Shown: one piece after another, positions 26,930 through 35,857 of the stretch
Position numbering within the stretch: the stretch's first letter is position 1
Layout of the letters: each line of letters opens with the position of its first letter
Source of the DNA: RBG-16-49-21 sp040768125
Lineage (GTDB): Bacteria; Spirochaetota; UBA4802; UBA5550
Reading direction: 5' to 3'
Length of the DNA stretch: 64,000 bases
Assembly (NCBI GenBank): GCA_040768125.1
Contig: JAXGNG010000001.1
Span: 1,178,001-1,242,000, forward strand
Program-made: the position numbers and the translations under genes
Notes under the pieces: generated by a model
Seen by the model: the letters and a program-made list of their open reading frames with translations, nothing else
Told to the model about the DNA's origin: nothing
Databases searched by the model: none

Positions 26930-29223
26930 CGCGGCGCTTCGTGTTCCGGGTGGATGATGCCGTACTGGGCGAGGAACTTCCCGGTCCTCAGGATATAGTG
27001 GCGGGTTTCGAAAAAGGGCGTGAATTCGGTGAAGTAGTCCATGTCTTCTCCGGACATGCGGTCCTGCCATTTTTTTACATTGCCGGGACCCGCGTTGTAG
27101 GCCGCGACCATGTGCGGGAAACTGCCCCCGAACTGGCGTTTCAGGTCGGCGATGTAGCGGGCGCCCAGGCGTATCGAGGTACAGGGGTCAACGAGGGTGA
27201 AGTCCCTGATCCCCAGTGCACGGGCCAGGCCCCGCGCCGTGGCGGGCATGATCTGCATCAGTCCCATGGCCCCCGCTGATGAGACGGCGTCATGCCTGAA
27301 GAAGGATTCGGCCTTCATCACCGCGTAGAGCAGGTTGCGTGACACGGAGAAATCCTCCCCCTGGCGCTTCACGCATTCGCCGAAGGGCGCCGGAAAAAGT
27401 GCCCTGGACGACTCCACCGGCATGAGGGTGATGTTTTCCCTGAGATCGAAGAGGCCAAGGAGCCGGACACGTGAATGGGCATTGAGATAGGCGTGGCCGT
27501 ACCGGCCGCCGTAGTGGGCCAGGGCGATGAGCCTGTCCTTCCGGGACTCCTCGCGGGCCAGGAGGGGCCTGAGCTCGCGATAGACCCCGGCGAGATACCC
27601 CGCGGCGAAGTAGCGATCAATGCGCGCAAGGGTCCCTCCGTAGGACGACGAGGTCCGGAGGCCCGCGATTGTTTTTTCCACTTCGCGGTAACGCGCGATA
27701 TCGGGGGAATCGATGTCATCCATTCGCGCCTCGGCCCTTTCGAGGGAACGCTCCCGCGTCATGAGAAGGGCGTGGAAGTAGAGGGCGCGCTCACTCTGCC
27801 CTCCATCGACCGCCTTCCGGTATTCAGCGGCCAGGTCCCCTTCACTCATGCCGGGGGAAAGGCGCGTGATGAGAAGCCAGGTGTATGAGGAGTCCGGATT
27901 GAACACAACGAGGTCCCGCGCGGTCTCCTCGGCCCGCGTGGCGTCCCCCTTCGCGGCGTAGAGCTTGTGGAGCCAGAAGCGGCATGCTCCCGAACTTTTT
28001 CCGCGTGGCCGGACCGCCAGGGATTCCTCGAGGTGGCGGATCGCGCCGTCATGGTTTTTGCCCCGGATCATGCTCCTTCCCAGGAGCCAGAGGAAATGGC
28101 CCGCGGTCTCGTCGCGGTACCTGTCCTTGTAGTCGATGAGATACCGCTCGAAGCCGGCGCGGCGTCGTTCCTCCATGAAGCCGCCCACCCGCTCGAGGGA
28201 TTCCCGTGCCTGGGGCTCACGCCCGGAGCGGATGATCGTCTCGTAGATCGGTATGGACTGACTTTTTCTTCCCGAGGACCAGGTTTCGTCGGCCCGCGCC
28301 TTGGCGAGAAGTGCGCTGAATTTTGCGTTCTCGGGGTCCCTGACCAGGGCCTCGGCTTTCCCGTCCTGTTTCTCCCGCACCAGGGCCCGCACGCGGTAGG
28401 CGGCGGCTTCACCCCGGTGATCGCCGGTGAAGGGGGCCGACTCAAGGACCGTCAGGGACTCCCCGTATTCCTTCGCGTGAAAGAGGGCCTTCCCGTAACG
28501 GAGACGCTCCTGCTGGGTCAGCTCCCGGGGCTTATCCTTCATTATTAACATCAGCTGCTTCGCGGCGGTGGATGACTGCCAGCCCCTGGCGTTGAGCGCC
28601 AGGACCGCGAGATAGGCGTCCAGTGACCCTGCGCGGTCGCCCTCCTTCCCGCGCAGGGAGCCGATTCGGATCTGGATGAGGGCCCTGGAATCGGGATCGT
28701 CACATCGATCGAGGATTTCTTCGAGCGTCGCCAGGGCCTCGCCGTTCTTCCCCGCGGAAGCTAGGGAGCTCGATTTGAGGAGCATGGCGTCCCGGTAGAG
28801 GACTCCCGAGTCTTTTGACACCAGGTCCGCGAATTTCGCCGCGTAGGCGTGTTCCCCGTAATTTGAAAAAAGCCTGCCGATCTCGTAGACCGCGTCGTCA
28901 TAGTAGTCCGACTTGAAGCCGAAGCCCCTGACGAACTGGTAAACGGGCTGGGGGAAAAGGCGGAGGGAGGCGCTCCGGCGGCTCGTAAAACAGCTGTTCG
29001 CGAAATGAAAGATGGCGTTCTTGTGGCGCTTATCGCTCCTGTGGGCGACGCCGAGCATGAAGTGCTCGCGCGCACCCCGGGGATTCGTGCCAAGGCGCGC
29101 GATCACTTCGCCCGGAGTGGAATAGAATCCCAGGGCCGGAAGTTCTTCTCCCCCGGAGCCGGCTGTTCCGCAGGAGAGTGCGGAAAAGAGGGCGGCGGCG
29201 AATATGGCGTTAAGGCGCTTCAT
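26926..29223 (-). CDS. Lytic murein transglycosylase (SLT family, GH23)
   Basis: 765 residues. The N-terminus MKRLNAIFAAALFSALSC is a lipoprotein signal. A long alpha-superhelical TPR-like region fills residues 30-590 (LATLEEILDRCDDPDSRALI, TIIRSGREPQARESLERVGG). The C-terminal GH23 domain has catalytic Glu in ESFFRHDAVSSAGAMGLMQ, MPATARGLA and AYNAGPGNVKKWQ. This is the Slt70 architecture, lipid-anchored here. It cleaves the MurNAc-GlcNAc bond to give anhydro-muropeptides. Operon: secreted protein (29231), this gene, then the HEAT lipoprotein. Confidence 0.9.
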   Translation of the reverse strand: MKRLNAIFAAALFSALSCGTAGSGGEELPALGFYSTPGEVIARLGTNPRGAREHFMLGVAHRSDKRHKNAIFHFANSCFTSRRSASLRLFPQPVYQFVRGFGFKSDYYDDAVYEIGRLFSNYGEHAYAAKFADLVSKDSGVLYRDAMLLKSSSLASAGKNGEALATLEEILDRCDDPDSRALIQIRIGSLRGKEGDRAGSLDAYLAVLALNARGWQSSTAAKQLMLIMKDKPRELTQQERLRYGKALFHAKEYGESLTVLESAPFTGDHRGEAAAYRVRALVREKQDGKAEALVRDPENAKFSALLAKARADETWSSGRKSQSIPIYETIIRSGREPQARESLERVGGFMEERRRAGFERYLIDYKDRYRDETAGHFLWLLGRSMIRGKNHDGAIRHLEESLAVRPRGKSSGACRFWLHKLYAAKGDATRAEETARDLVVFNPDSSYTWLLITRLSPGMSEGDLAAEYRKAVDGGQSERALYFHALLMTRERSLERAEARMDDIDSPDIARYREVEKTIAGLRTSSSYGGTLARIDRYFAAGYLAGVYRELRPLLAREESRKDRLIALAHYGGRYGHAYLNAHSRVRLLGLFDLRENITLMPVESSRALFPAPFGECVKRQGEDFSVSRNLLYAVMKAESFFRHDAVSSAGAMGLMQIMPATARGLARALGIRDFTLVDPCTSIRLGARYIADLKRQFGGSFPHMVAAYNAGPGNVKKWQDRMSGEDMDYFTEFTPFFETRHYILRTGKFLAQYGIIHPEHEAPR

Positions 29224-29230
29224 CCGTGTT

Positions 29231-30067
29231 TCAGTTCATTTTCAGGTAGTTTTCGTATTCGGGTATCTCGCCGAGATTCGGAGAATCCCACACACTGTCG
29301 TAAAAGGACTGGCCCTCGAGGGGGAGGTAGTAATTGTCCGCGTGGATAAGAAGGTGCCGCTCTTTCCGGTCGGGGTCCGACGCGGCCTCGATCATGTCGC
29401 GCAGCTCCTTGTAGTCGTGGCGGCCGAGTTGCCTCCGCTCCTCCCTGGTTGTCGTCGCCTCCAGCATGGAGAAAAATGCGTAGCGCCTTCCGTGCTTCAC
29501 CTTTTTGATCGCCTTGGAGTAGCGGTAGAGGCGCATGGAATAGAGGTTTTCCTGGAAGTTGTCGGCCATCATCATGTCGATGCGGGCGTCCTCGGTATCC
29601 CGGTAGCCGAGGCGGAGATAGTGCCGGGCGAGGTGATCCTTTGATTTCACCACGGCGGGGGCGAAGCCGTTCAGGAGGCCGCGGGCCGATCCGATGTCCC
29701 GGGCGAGGGTGATACGGTAGAGGTCGATCAGGATTTTCTGGGCGCGGCGTATCTCCTTGAAGGACTCGAGAAAAAGGAATTTCATGTAGAGCTGCTGCGC
29801 GATGATGTCCCGCTGGATTGCCTCCCTGAACAGTTTCTTTTCCTCGTCAGTCCCGAGGTTCGTGATCGAGGAATTAATGAAGTAGAAGAAATAGCGGTTG
29901 TCCTTGAGGCCCTTCTCGGCGTTGCGCTGGTTGCCGGCGCTCAGGCTGGACTTGGTCCTCTGGGCGTGCAGGTCCGCGGCGGCAGCGAGGAAGGCGATCA
30001 GCATGATGGCCGCCGCACACCTTCGCACAATCGTTGTTGTCGCTCTCATTGCCATGTCGCATTTCAC
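29231..30067 (-). CDS. Secreted helical protein, unknown function
   Basis: 278 residues. GAAGGGTG precedes the ATG at 30067. The signal peptide AAAIMLIAFLAAAADLHAQ probably cleaves after HAQ. The mature part is helical and basic (RYFFYFINSSITNLG, QQLYMKFLFLESFKEIRRAQ, RLYRYSKAIKKVKHGRRYAFF). The spacing of RYFFYFINSSITNLG and of LRLGYRD matches RSIRWLNSAIMNYG and LKMGIRGD in the 25247 protein. It ends 7 nt before the transglycosylase start. A periplasmic partner of the wall enzymes is possible. Confidence 0.7.
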   Translation of the reverse strand: MKCDMAMRATTTIVRRCAAAIMLIAFLAAAADLHAQRTKSSLSAGNQRNAEKGLKDNRYFFYFINSSITNLGTDEEKKLFREAIQRDIIAQQLYMKFLFLESFKEIRRAQKILIDLYRITLARDIGSARGLLNGFAPAVVKSKDHLARHYLRLGYRDTEDARIDMMMADNFQENLYSMRLYRYSKAIKKVKHGRRYAFFSMLEATTTREERRQLGRHDYKELRDMIEAASDPDRKERHLLIHADNYYLPLEGQSFYDSVWDSPNLGEIPEYENYLKMN

Positions 30068-30101
30068 CCTTCGGTTCCGGCCATTCCCCGGGGGATTGCC
30101 G

Positions 30102-31064
30102 CTACAGGTCGAAGAACATTCCCTCCGTGGCGATATGGATTTTCATCGTATCGTTTGACAGGTTCTCGCCGTGCTCGATGGCTGCGCGGTAATTCTCGTA
30201 CAGTTTGCTGTCGGGATACGCCGGCTCATGGTGCGTGAGGACGAGATCGCGGACCTTCCAGCGCAGCCCGCAGTTGACAGCCATGGTAAAGCTGGTGTGG
30301 CCCCAGTCGAATTTCGTGAAGGACTCGTCGAGAGTGTACTGGGCGTCGATTATCAGGAGATCGGCGCCTTCAAAGAAACCGTAGGTGGTTCCGTTCCCGG
30401 CCTCAAAGACCTCGCCGGTGAATTCCGCGTCGGTTGCGAAGATGAAGCTTTTTCCCCCCTGCCTGAAGCGGTAGGCGAAGCTCCCCCCGGGGTGCTTGAG
30501 GGGGAAAAAGTCGACGACAAGGTCCTCCTCGAGCCTGAGGGGCTCGCGTTTCTTCGGGTCCAGGTGGATGAAGCGCTTCGTCGATTCCGTGCGCTCGAAG
30601 GGTGCGGGGAAGAAGGGAGAGCGCATCTGTTCCCCGAGAAATTTTTCCTGGTCGCGGTACGGTGAGTGAAAGGTCAAAACATTTCCCTTGATGTACAGCG
30701 GCGTGAAAAAGGGAAGGCCCTGGATGTGGTCCCAGTGGTTATGCGTGAGGAAGATGTTGAGATCGCCTTCCCCCTTGCCGCAGGGGCCCTTCATGAGCTC
30801 GTATCCCAGGAGCCTTATGCCCGATCCGCAGTCGAGTATGTACGTGACGCCGCTCTTCGAGGTGACGGTGACGCAGGTGGTGTTCCCGCCGTACACGTGC
30901 CGGAGGTAGTCGGGGAGGGAGGCGATGAATCCATCGACGTCGGCGGCGTTACTTTCCCCTGCGGCGAAGGCGAGCTCGACGATTGAACGGATTTTTCGGG
31001 AGTATTCCTCGTTCGTAAGCGGAGAGGGAAGGGAACCCCGGACCCCCCATAGTTTAATCTGCAT
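30102..31064 (-). CDS. Metallo-beta-lactamase-fold hydrolase
   Basis: 320 residues from ATG 31064 (AAGGAA 7 nt upstream; the longer frame to 31085 has no site). Zinc ligands: THNHWDH, a later His in FFPLKHPGGSF, Asp in IFATDAEFTG and the terminal LTHHEP. The N-terminus KLWGVRGSLPSP and GGNTTCV are typical of cytosolic MBL hydrolases related to PhnP and RNase Z-like phosphodiesterases; some relatives are fused to signalling domains. A cyclic nucleotide or phosphodiester substrate is likely but not provable here. Confidence 0.85.
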   Translation of the reverse strand: MQIKLWGVRGSLPSPLTNEEYSRKIRSIVELAFAAGESNAADVDGFIASLPDYLRHVYGGNTTCVTVTSKSGVTYILDCGSGIRLLGYELMKGPCGKGEGDLNIFLTHNHWDHIQGLPFFTPLYIKGNVLTFHSPYRDQEKFLGEQMRSPFFPAPFERTESTKRFIHLDPKKREPLRLEEDLVVDFFPLKHPGGSFAYRFRQGGKSFIFATDAEFTGEVFEAGNGTTYGFFEGADLLIIDAQYTLDESFTKFDWGHTSFTMAVNCGLRWKVRDLVLTHHEPAYPDSKLYENYRAAIEHGENLSNDTMKIHIATEGMFFDL

Positions 31065-31155
31065 GAATCGTTCCTTCAGCGCCATTTATGGTGCGAATCT
31101 ACCCGCCCCTGCGTAAAATCGCGGACATTTGAAAAAATTTCAATCAAAATACAAC

Positions 31156-31183
31156 GGGATCGCCAAATTAATTCGGCGATCCC
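31156..31183 (-). terminator. Hairpin terminator after the acyl-CoA dehydrogenase gene
   Basis: Perfect 9-bp arms GGGATCGCC (31156-31164) and GGCGATCCC (31175-31183) with a 10-nt AT loop. Read on the minus strand the stem is followed by a T-rich GTTGTATTTTG tract. Confidence 0.65.
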
Positions 31184-31244
31184 GCGCGGGACCCATCCGG
31201 ACCTTCACGATCCCCTGGCGATGAAGCGCAGGGGACCGCGGTCC

Positions 31245-32492
31245 CTATTCATACACCTTTTCCTCGTTTTCGTGGGCGTTGACCGCGTCTCCCTCGACGT
31301 CGCGGACCGGCTGCTTCGAGAGTACCTTGTCGTATTCCTTGTACCACTCGTTCTGGATGATCAGCTGCATGATCTCGTTGGTGCCGACCCAGATCATGGA
31401 GAGGCGGAGGTCCCTGAGAATGCGTTCCAGGGGAAAGACGTTGGTGTAGCCGATACCGCCCATGACCTGCATGCAGTTGTTCGCCACTTCCCAGGCGGTC
31501 TCGGTGACGAATTTTTTCGATTGTGAGACCATCCTCCTGACGCGACCGGGGTGGACCGTTCCCGAGTCAACGGCAAGGGCGGTGCTGTAGACCATCGAGC
31601 GGGCCGCGTCAAGGAGAAGCGCGGAGTCCGCCACCCTGAATCCCACGGCCTGGAAATTGCTTATCACCTGGCCGAAGGCCTTGCGGCGGGAGGTGTACCG
31701 CGTGGCGATGTCGAGGGCCGGCCGGACTGAGCCGATGGTCATCGCCGCCGTTCCGAGCCGCTCGGGAATCATCATCCGCACGAAGACCTCGAAGCCGCCG
31801 TTGATGCCGTTCAGGGCGTATCGCTCCGGGACCCTGACCTCGTCGAAGATCACGCGGCCGGCGCCGCCCCCGCGGACGCCCATGAGGCCGTAGATGTATT
31901 TTGATTCCACTCCCGCGGTGCGGGGGACCATGAAGGCCGTCATCCGCCGGTGAGGCGGAGCCTCCGGGTCCGTGACTGCGTACACCAGGAACCAGTCGGC
32001 GCCCTCGGCCCCGACGATGAAGCGTTTCTGGCCGCTGATGATCCAGTCGCCGCCGTCCTTTTTCGCCTTCGTGACGGCGCCGAAGAAATCGGAACCGCCC
32101 CGCGGCTCCGTGAGTCCCTCGGCGGCGTAGACCTCTCCCCTGAGGAGGGGAACCACGATCTCCCGCTTCAGTTCTTCGCTGCCGAAGAGCGTGATGGCCT
32201 CGCAGACGATATCGGCGCCCACGCCCCAGAGACAGGCGAGGGAATAGCTGGCGACGCCGATTTCCTCCGCCACGAAGCAGTCTTCGACCCAGCCGAGCCC
32301 TCGACCGCCGTATTCCTTCGCTATCCTGATCCCCAGGAGGTTCCTCTTTCCCGCCTCGCGGAGGTACTCCTGGGGAAACTGGATCTTTTCCGCGTCCATT
32401 TCCAGGATCATTTCGCGGGGAACCCAGCGCGTGAAATCGCGGGCCTCGTCGCGGAGACGCTTCTGCTCATCGGTCATGACAAAATCAAACAT
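31245..32492 (-). CDS. Acyl-CoA dehydrogenase
   Basis: 415 residues. Flavoenzyme fold signatures: GGRGLGWVEDCFVAEEIG, LTEPRGGSD, a Trp-Ile-Ser FAD segment (DWIISGQKRFIVG), the helix with YTSRRKAFGQ and the C-terminal QVMGGIGYT. The usual catalytic Glu before GT near the C-terminus is Val (WVGTNEI). A Glu in PERLGTAAMTIG instead occupies the site used by isovaleryl- and long-chain-type enzymes. That hints at branched or long acyl-CoA substrates. It lies 51 nt after the MerR gene on the same strand. Confidence 0.88.
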   Translation of the reverse strand: MFDFVMTDEQKRLRDEARDFTRWVPREMILEMDAEKIQFPQEYLREAGKRNLLGIRIAKEYGGRGLGWVEDCFVAEEIGVASYSLACLWGVGADIVCEAITLFGSEELKREIVVPLLRGEVYAAEGLTEPRGGSDFFGAVTKAKKDGGDWIISGQKRFIVGAEGADWFLVYAVTDPEAPPHRRMTAFMVPRTAGVESKYIYGLMGVRGGGAGRVIFDEVRVPERYALNGINGGFEVFVRMMIPERLGTAAMTIGSVRPALDIATRYTSRRKAFGQVISNFQAVGFRVADSALLLDAARSMVYSTALAVDSGTVHPGRVRRMVSQSKKFVTETAWEVANNCMQVMGGIGYTNVFPLERILRDLRLSMIWVGTNEIMQLIIQNEWYKEYDKVLSKQPVRDVEGDAVNAHENEEKVYE

Positions 32493-32543
32493 GGTGTACC
32501 TCCCGGTTTCGGTTGGCGCTCACGGCATGGCGTGTCGCGCACC

Positions 32544-32936
32544 TCATGCCGTCGATTCGAGCTCCCGTTTTCGTTTCAGCAATTTCTTTTTCAATAATGC
32601 CAGGTCCGATTCGAAGAGATCGAGCTCCTCGCGGTGCATGGCGATCTCCTCCCTCTTGAGGTCGATGTGCCTGATGCTTCTTTCAATCTGCGTTGACTCA
32701 CTTATCTCCTCGTCCGCGGTTCCTATCATTTCACGTATCTGGTCCAGGGTCGCGCCGAACCGCTTGCCCCGGAGAATAAGCTTGAGGCGCGCACGGTTGC
32801 GCCGCGTGTAGATGCGCCGGTTGCCGGCCGATCGTTCCGGGGTGATGAGGCCCATCGCTTCATAGTAGCGTATCGCCGAGGGCTTGATGCCGAACTCCGC
32901 GGCGAGTTCCGATATCGTGCAGGTCTCCCGTGCCAT
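32544..32936 (-). CDS. MerR-family transcriptional regulator
   Basis: 130 residues from ATG 32936 (AAGGGG just upstream). The winged helix is CTISELAAEFGIKPSAIRYY ... GLITPERSAGNRRIYTRR, followed by a long dimerisation coiled coil (QIERSIRHIDLKREEIAMHR and onwards). No Cys metal-binding loop, so an organic or acyl-CoA effector is more likely than a metal. MerR proteins of the LiuR type govern acyl-CoA dehydrogenase operons, matching the gene just downstream. A palindrome at 32956-32972 is a candidate autoregulatory site. Confidence 0.85.
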   Translation of the reverse strand: MARETCTISELAAEFGIKPSAIRYYEAMGLITPERSAGNRRIYTRRNRARLKLILRGKRFGATLDQIREMIGTADEEISESTQIERSIRHIDLKREEIAMHREELDLFESDLALLKKKLLKRKRELESTA

Positions 32937-32955
32937 CCCCTTGTTCCCAAACTTA

Positions 32956-32972
32956 AACTTAACGTTAACTTT
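32956..32972 (-). promoter_or_regulatory. Candidate MerR operator
   Basis: The core palindrome TTAACGTTAA (32959-32968) lies within AACTTAACGTTAACTTT, 20 nt before the MerR start. A TATAAT-like hexamer follows on its upstream side (minus strand). LiuR-type sites are also ACGT-centred palindromes. Confidence 0.4.
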
Positions 32973-33002
32973 AATTATAGGACTGATGCCGTCAAGCATT
33001 TT

Positions 33003-34586
33003 TCAGAGGGTGATCGAAGCCGCGAACTCGAGTCGGGTGCGAGTCGCGCGTCTTCCCGAGAAGCGGTGGAGGCAGGTGCCGGCGAGAGAGGCGCCGCCCC
33101 ACCTCGCCCTCAGGCCCAGGGAGACGCGGTCCAAGGACTCGCGCACGTAGGTCCCCGGGGCGATCCTGGCCTCACGCCTCGGCGCGACGGAATAGAGGGG
33201 ATTGTTCCTGTCGATAATGAAGCGCTTGTAGGAGGCGCGAATCTCGAGGATGTTAAAAAGCCAGAAGGTCACGCCTCCCCCCAGGGAGGCGGAGTGCCGG
33301 CCCCGTCCCCTGCTCTGCCCGGTTCCCTGGAGCCGGAACAGGACAGAGCGGCAGAGGTACACCCTGCCGGAGGCACCCAGCCTCAGATTTCTTTCGCGGC
33401 CTCTTTTCCGTTCTGTTTCAACGCAGGTAAGGCGCGCCGACACGGAAGCCATTCCCGCTGCGCCGTAACGGACCGACACCGACTCGCGCCTCATGGCGGG
33501 GCGATGGGGTTCCCGGCTCGAGGGGCTCATCGCCTTTTCCATGTGGACGCCCGACCCGACGGAAAAACGGGGGAAGGGGCGTATGGTGATGTCCCCGGAC
33601 CAGGCGGTTTCGGAACGGGATCCCCCGGAGGCGTAGGGGGCATAGTAGTTGGCCGACGTGGATTTTCCGGAAAAGGAAAGCACGACGGCGGGATGGCGGA
33701 AGACGAGTCCGCCACAGAGGCCCCGGGCCCTTGACGTGCGCGATTTCCCCGTCACGGCACGGCTCCCGAGGCGGGAAAAGCTGAGTTCCGCGAAGATGGC
33801 GATGTAGTCGTCCCGGTACTGGAGAAAAAAACCGTAGCCCCGGACCCCCCGGGCGGCGTCGAAGTCGTCCTGGCCCCAGAGGAGACGACGTCCTCCGCCG
33901 CGGCGGATACCGGTGTCGATGACATACGACTGCGCGGTAAGGCGCTCCCCGATCACGAGGGTGAGAAAGCCGCCTCGGTCGAAGATCTCCGCCGGCTCCG
34001 GGCGGCGGCGGTCCCGTTCCGTCCCGGAGAGTATGGTGGTGAATCCGCTCCGCGTGGTCCCCGGGATGGATCGGTCCTCCCGGACGAAACGGTTCCTGAA
34101 CGAGAAGAATCCTCCCGCCGACGCGGTGAAGACGGGGCCGCCGACGCTTCCCGATGCCGCGGCGCCATGGAAGGAGAAGAGGGGGTTGCCGGTGTCCGAC
34201 GGAGCGAAGGGCGTCCCCCTGGAAATGACAAGGCGCCTCGTGAAGGCGTCGGGGGACACCGCTCGCTTTTTCCCTACGAGGAGCCCGGTTCCGAAATTGA
34301 GCCGGTAGTGTCCCATCGAGGCCTCGAAGTGCGGTGACGCGCCCCGGATTCGAAGGTGCCAGGTGAAACGGTGTGAACGCGTTTCCGGGATATGAATGTG
34401 GGTGATTCCCGCCGAGCTTCTGCCGAAGTCGAGGCGGGACGATTCGCGGAGGAACCTTTTTTCCGCGTCATCATAATCCAGGGCGTCCTGGCGGTATTCG
34501 GCCCTGAGGGTGACGCGGGGGTCATCCGGCCTCGCGGGGGAAGCGCCGAGGAGGAGGACCGCGCCTATCAGAATGGACCGGCGCAC
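33003..34586 (-). CDS. Predicted outer-membrane beta-barrel protein
   Basis: 527 residues. The signal peptide MRRSILIGAVLLLGASPARP leads into a chain dominated by alternating amphipathic strands with Arg/Gly/Ser turns (for example RSHRFTWHLRIRGASPHFEA, ILEIRASYKRFIIDR). It ends in a strand with hydrophobic alternation (RTRLEFAASITL), as outer-membrane proteins do. No family recognised. It overlaps the upstream HhH-barrel gene by 19 nt, so the two are coupled. A second barrel subunit or a porin is plausible. Confidence 0.7.
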   Translation of the reverse strand: MRRSILIGAVLLLGASPARPDDPRVTLRAEYRQDALDYDDAEKRFLRESSRLDFGRSSAGITHIHIPETRSHRFTWHLRIRGASPHFEASMGHYRLNFGTGLLVGKKRAVSPDAFTRRLVISRGTPFAPSDTGNPLFSFHGAAASGSVGGPVFTASAGGFFSFRNRFVREDRSIPGTTRSGFTTILSGTERDRRRPEPAEIFDRGGFLTLVIGERLTAQSYVIDTGIRRGGGRRLLWGQDDFDAARGVRGYGFFLQYRDDYIAIFAELSFSRLGSRAVTGKSRTSRARGLCGGLVFRHPAVVLSFSGKSTSANYYAPYASGGSRSETAWSGDITIRPFPRFSVGSGVHMEKAMSPSSREPHRPAMRRESVSVRYGAAGMASVSARLTCVETERKRGRERNLRLGASGRVYLCRSVLFRLQGTGQSRGRGRHSASLGGGVTFWLFNILEIRASYKRFIIDRNNPLYSVAPRREARIAPGTYVRESLDRVSLGLRARWGGASLAGTCLHRFSGRRATRTRLEFAASITL

Positions 34587-35857
34587 AGTCTGGCCACCGC
34601 TTTCCTGGTCTCCGCGCTCAGGCCGCTGATGGACGAGATCCGTTCACGGAGCTGCCGCGTTTCTCCCCGTACCGCCATCCCGGAAAGTTCCAGGGCGGTC
34701 CCCGGCGGAACTCCCGCTTTTATCAGGGACTTGAAGAGGCGCTTCCGGGCCTTCTCGACATTCAGGCGCGCCCGGTACGCATCGCGTGAGGACCGTGCGG
34801 GCGGTGCCAGGCCGGTGGCCCGGGTGAGGAGGCGGTCGATGTCCCTCTCCGTCAACCCGATCTGGACGAGGGCCGCCCGCGTCAGGGGGCCCTCGGCATC
34901 GCGGAAGCGGATGATGCGCGCGGCGTGGTCACGGGACAGCCAGGGGATTTCCCGGAGCTCTTCGAGGGTGCACGTTTTAAGGTCCAGGCGCGGCGCGCTC
35001 TTTCGGAAGCGCTCCAGTATCCTTCCATAGCCGATGGGCTCCACGGGTATCTCCCCCGTGGAGAGGGTGACGCCAACGCAATGGGTGAGGCCGAGATGGG
35101 GGTGGTAGCGCAGGCCATAGGAGGCCGCGATGCCTCGATATGCCACGGTGAGCGACATGGAGGAGGTCATTGTCTCCCGGGCGTATCCTCCCTGGATGAT
35201 GAAATATTTCAGCACCGCGGCCGAGGCGGAAATCGAGTTCACGTAGCCGTGGGCGGTGCTGTTCAGGTTGTAGGCGACGGAAAGCCCCCGCATGGGCCGC
35301 AGGGACGCGCCGGCGCTCCACACGGGGAAGAGCAGGTCCCGTCGCTTCGTAACGAAGAGGGAGCCGATGTTCTCCTGCTGGAAGGCGACCTCGATCCATT
35401 CGAAGGGAGCGATGATGATCGCGGCCCGTCCGTCGGCCAGCCCCGCCCTGGCACCGGTTTCCGGCGTATGGAGGATGAGATGGTAGTATCTCACCCCGGC
35501 CCCCAGGGAGATATACCTGACGGGCATGAACCCGATGTCGGCTCCCGCGGCGTGCTCCATGTAGGCGTCAAAGCCGAACCTGCTCCAGGAGGCCTGGAAC
35601 CCGAACCCCCTGGTTCCGTATCCTGCCCGTATGATGCTCGCGTACAGGCCTTCCATGGAATAGGGCATGGCCCCGGAGGCGTGAAGGTAGGGATAGGCGA
35701 AGCGGGGAAGATGGGCAGGGTTCGAAACCGCGTCAGGCATGGGGGAACAGGAGACGGCGCGGTTGAATGGGAAGAGGGAGGCCGGCGGGCTTTCCCTGTA
35801 TTCATAGGCGAGAAACGCCGCATGGAAGATGTGAAGGGCGGCGGCGAAGGCGATCAT
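34568..35857 (-). CDS. Barrel-like envelope protein with C-terminal helix-hairpin-helix domain
   Basis: 429 residues from ATG 35857, overlapping the upstream gene's stop by 4 nt; the longer frame to 35983 lacks support. A hydrophobic N-terminus (MIAFAAALHIFHAAFLAYEY) is followed by about 260 residues of barrel-like strands (VSNPAHLPRFAYPYLHASG, HGYVNSISASAAVLKYFII). About residues 280-429 contain ComEA-like HhH motifs (LKTCTLEELREIPWLSRDHA ... EGPLTRAALVQIGLTERDI) and a second pair near the end (LIKAGVPPGTALELSG). HhH domains bind DNA non-specifically. Finding one on an exported barrel is notable. Confidence 0.7.
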   Translation of the reverse strand: MIAFAAALHIFHAAFLAYEYRESPPASLFPFNRAVSCSPMPDAVSNPAHLPRFAYPYLHASGAMPYSMEGLYASIIRAGYGTRGFGFQASWSRFGFDAYMEHAAGADIGFMPVRYISLGAGVRYYHLILHTPETGARAGLADGRAAIIIAPFEWIEVAFQQENIGSLFVTKRRDLLFPVWSAGASLRPMRGLSVAYNLNSTAHGYVNSISASAAVLKYFIIQGGYARETMTSSMSLTVAYRGIAASYGLRYHPHLGLTHCVGVTLSTGEIPVEPIGYGRILERFRKSAPRLDLKTCTLEELREIPWLSRDHAARIIRFRDAEGPLTRAALVQIGLTERDIDRLLTRATGLAPPARSSRDAYRARLNVEKARKRLFKSLIKAGVPPGTALELSGMAVRGETRQLRERISSISGLSAETRKAVARLCAGPF

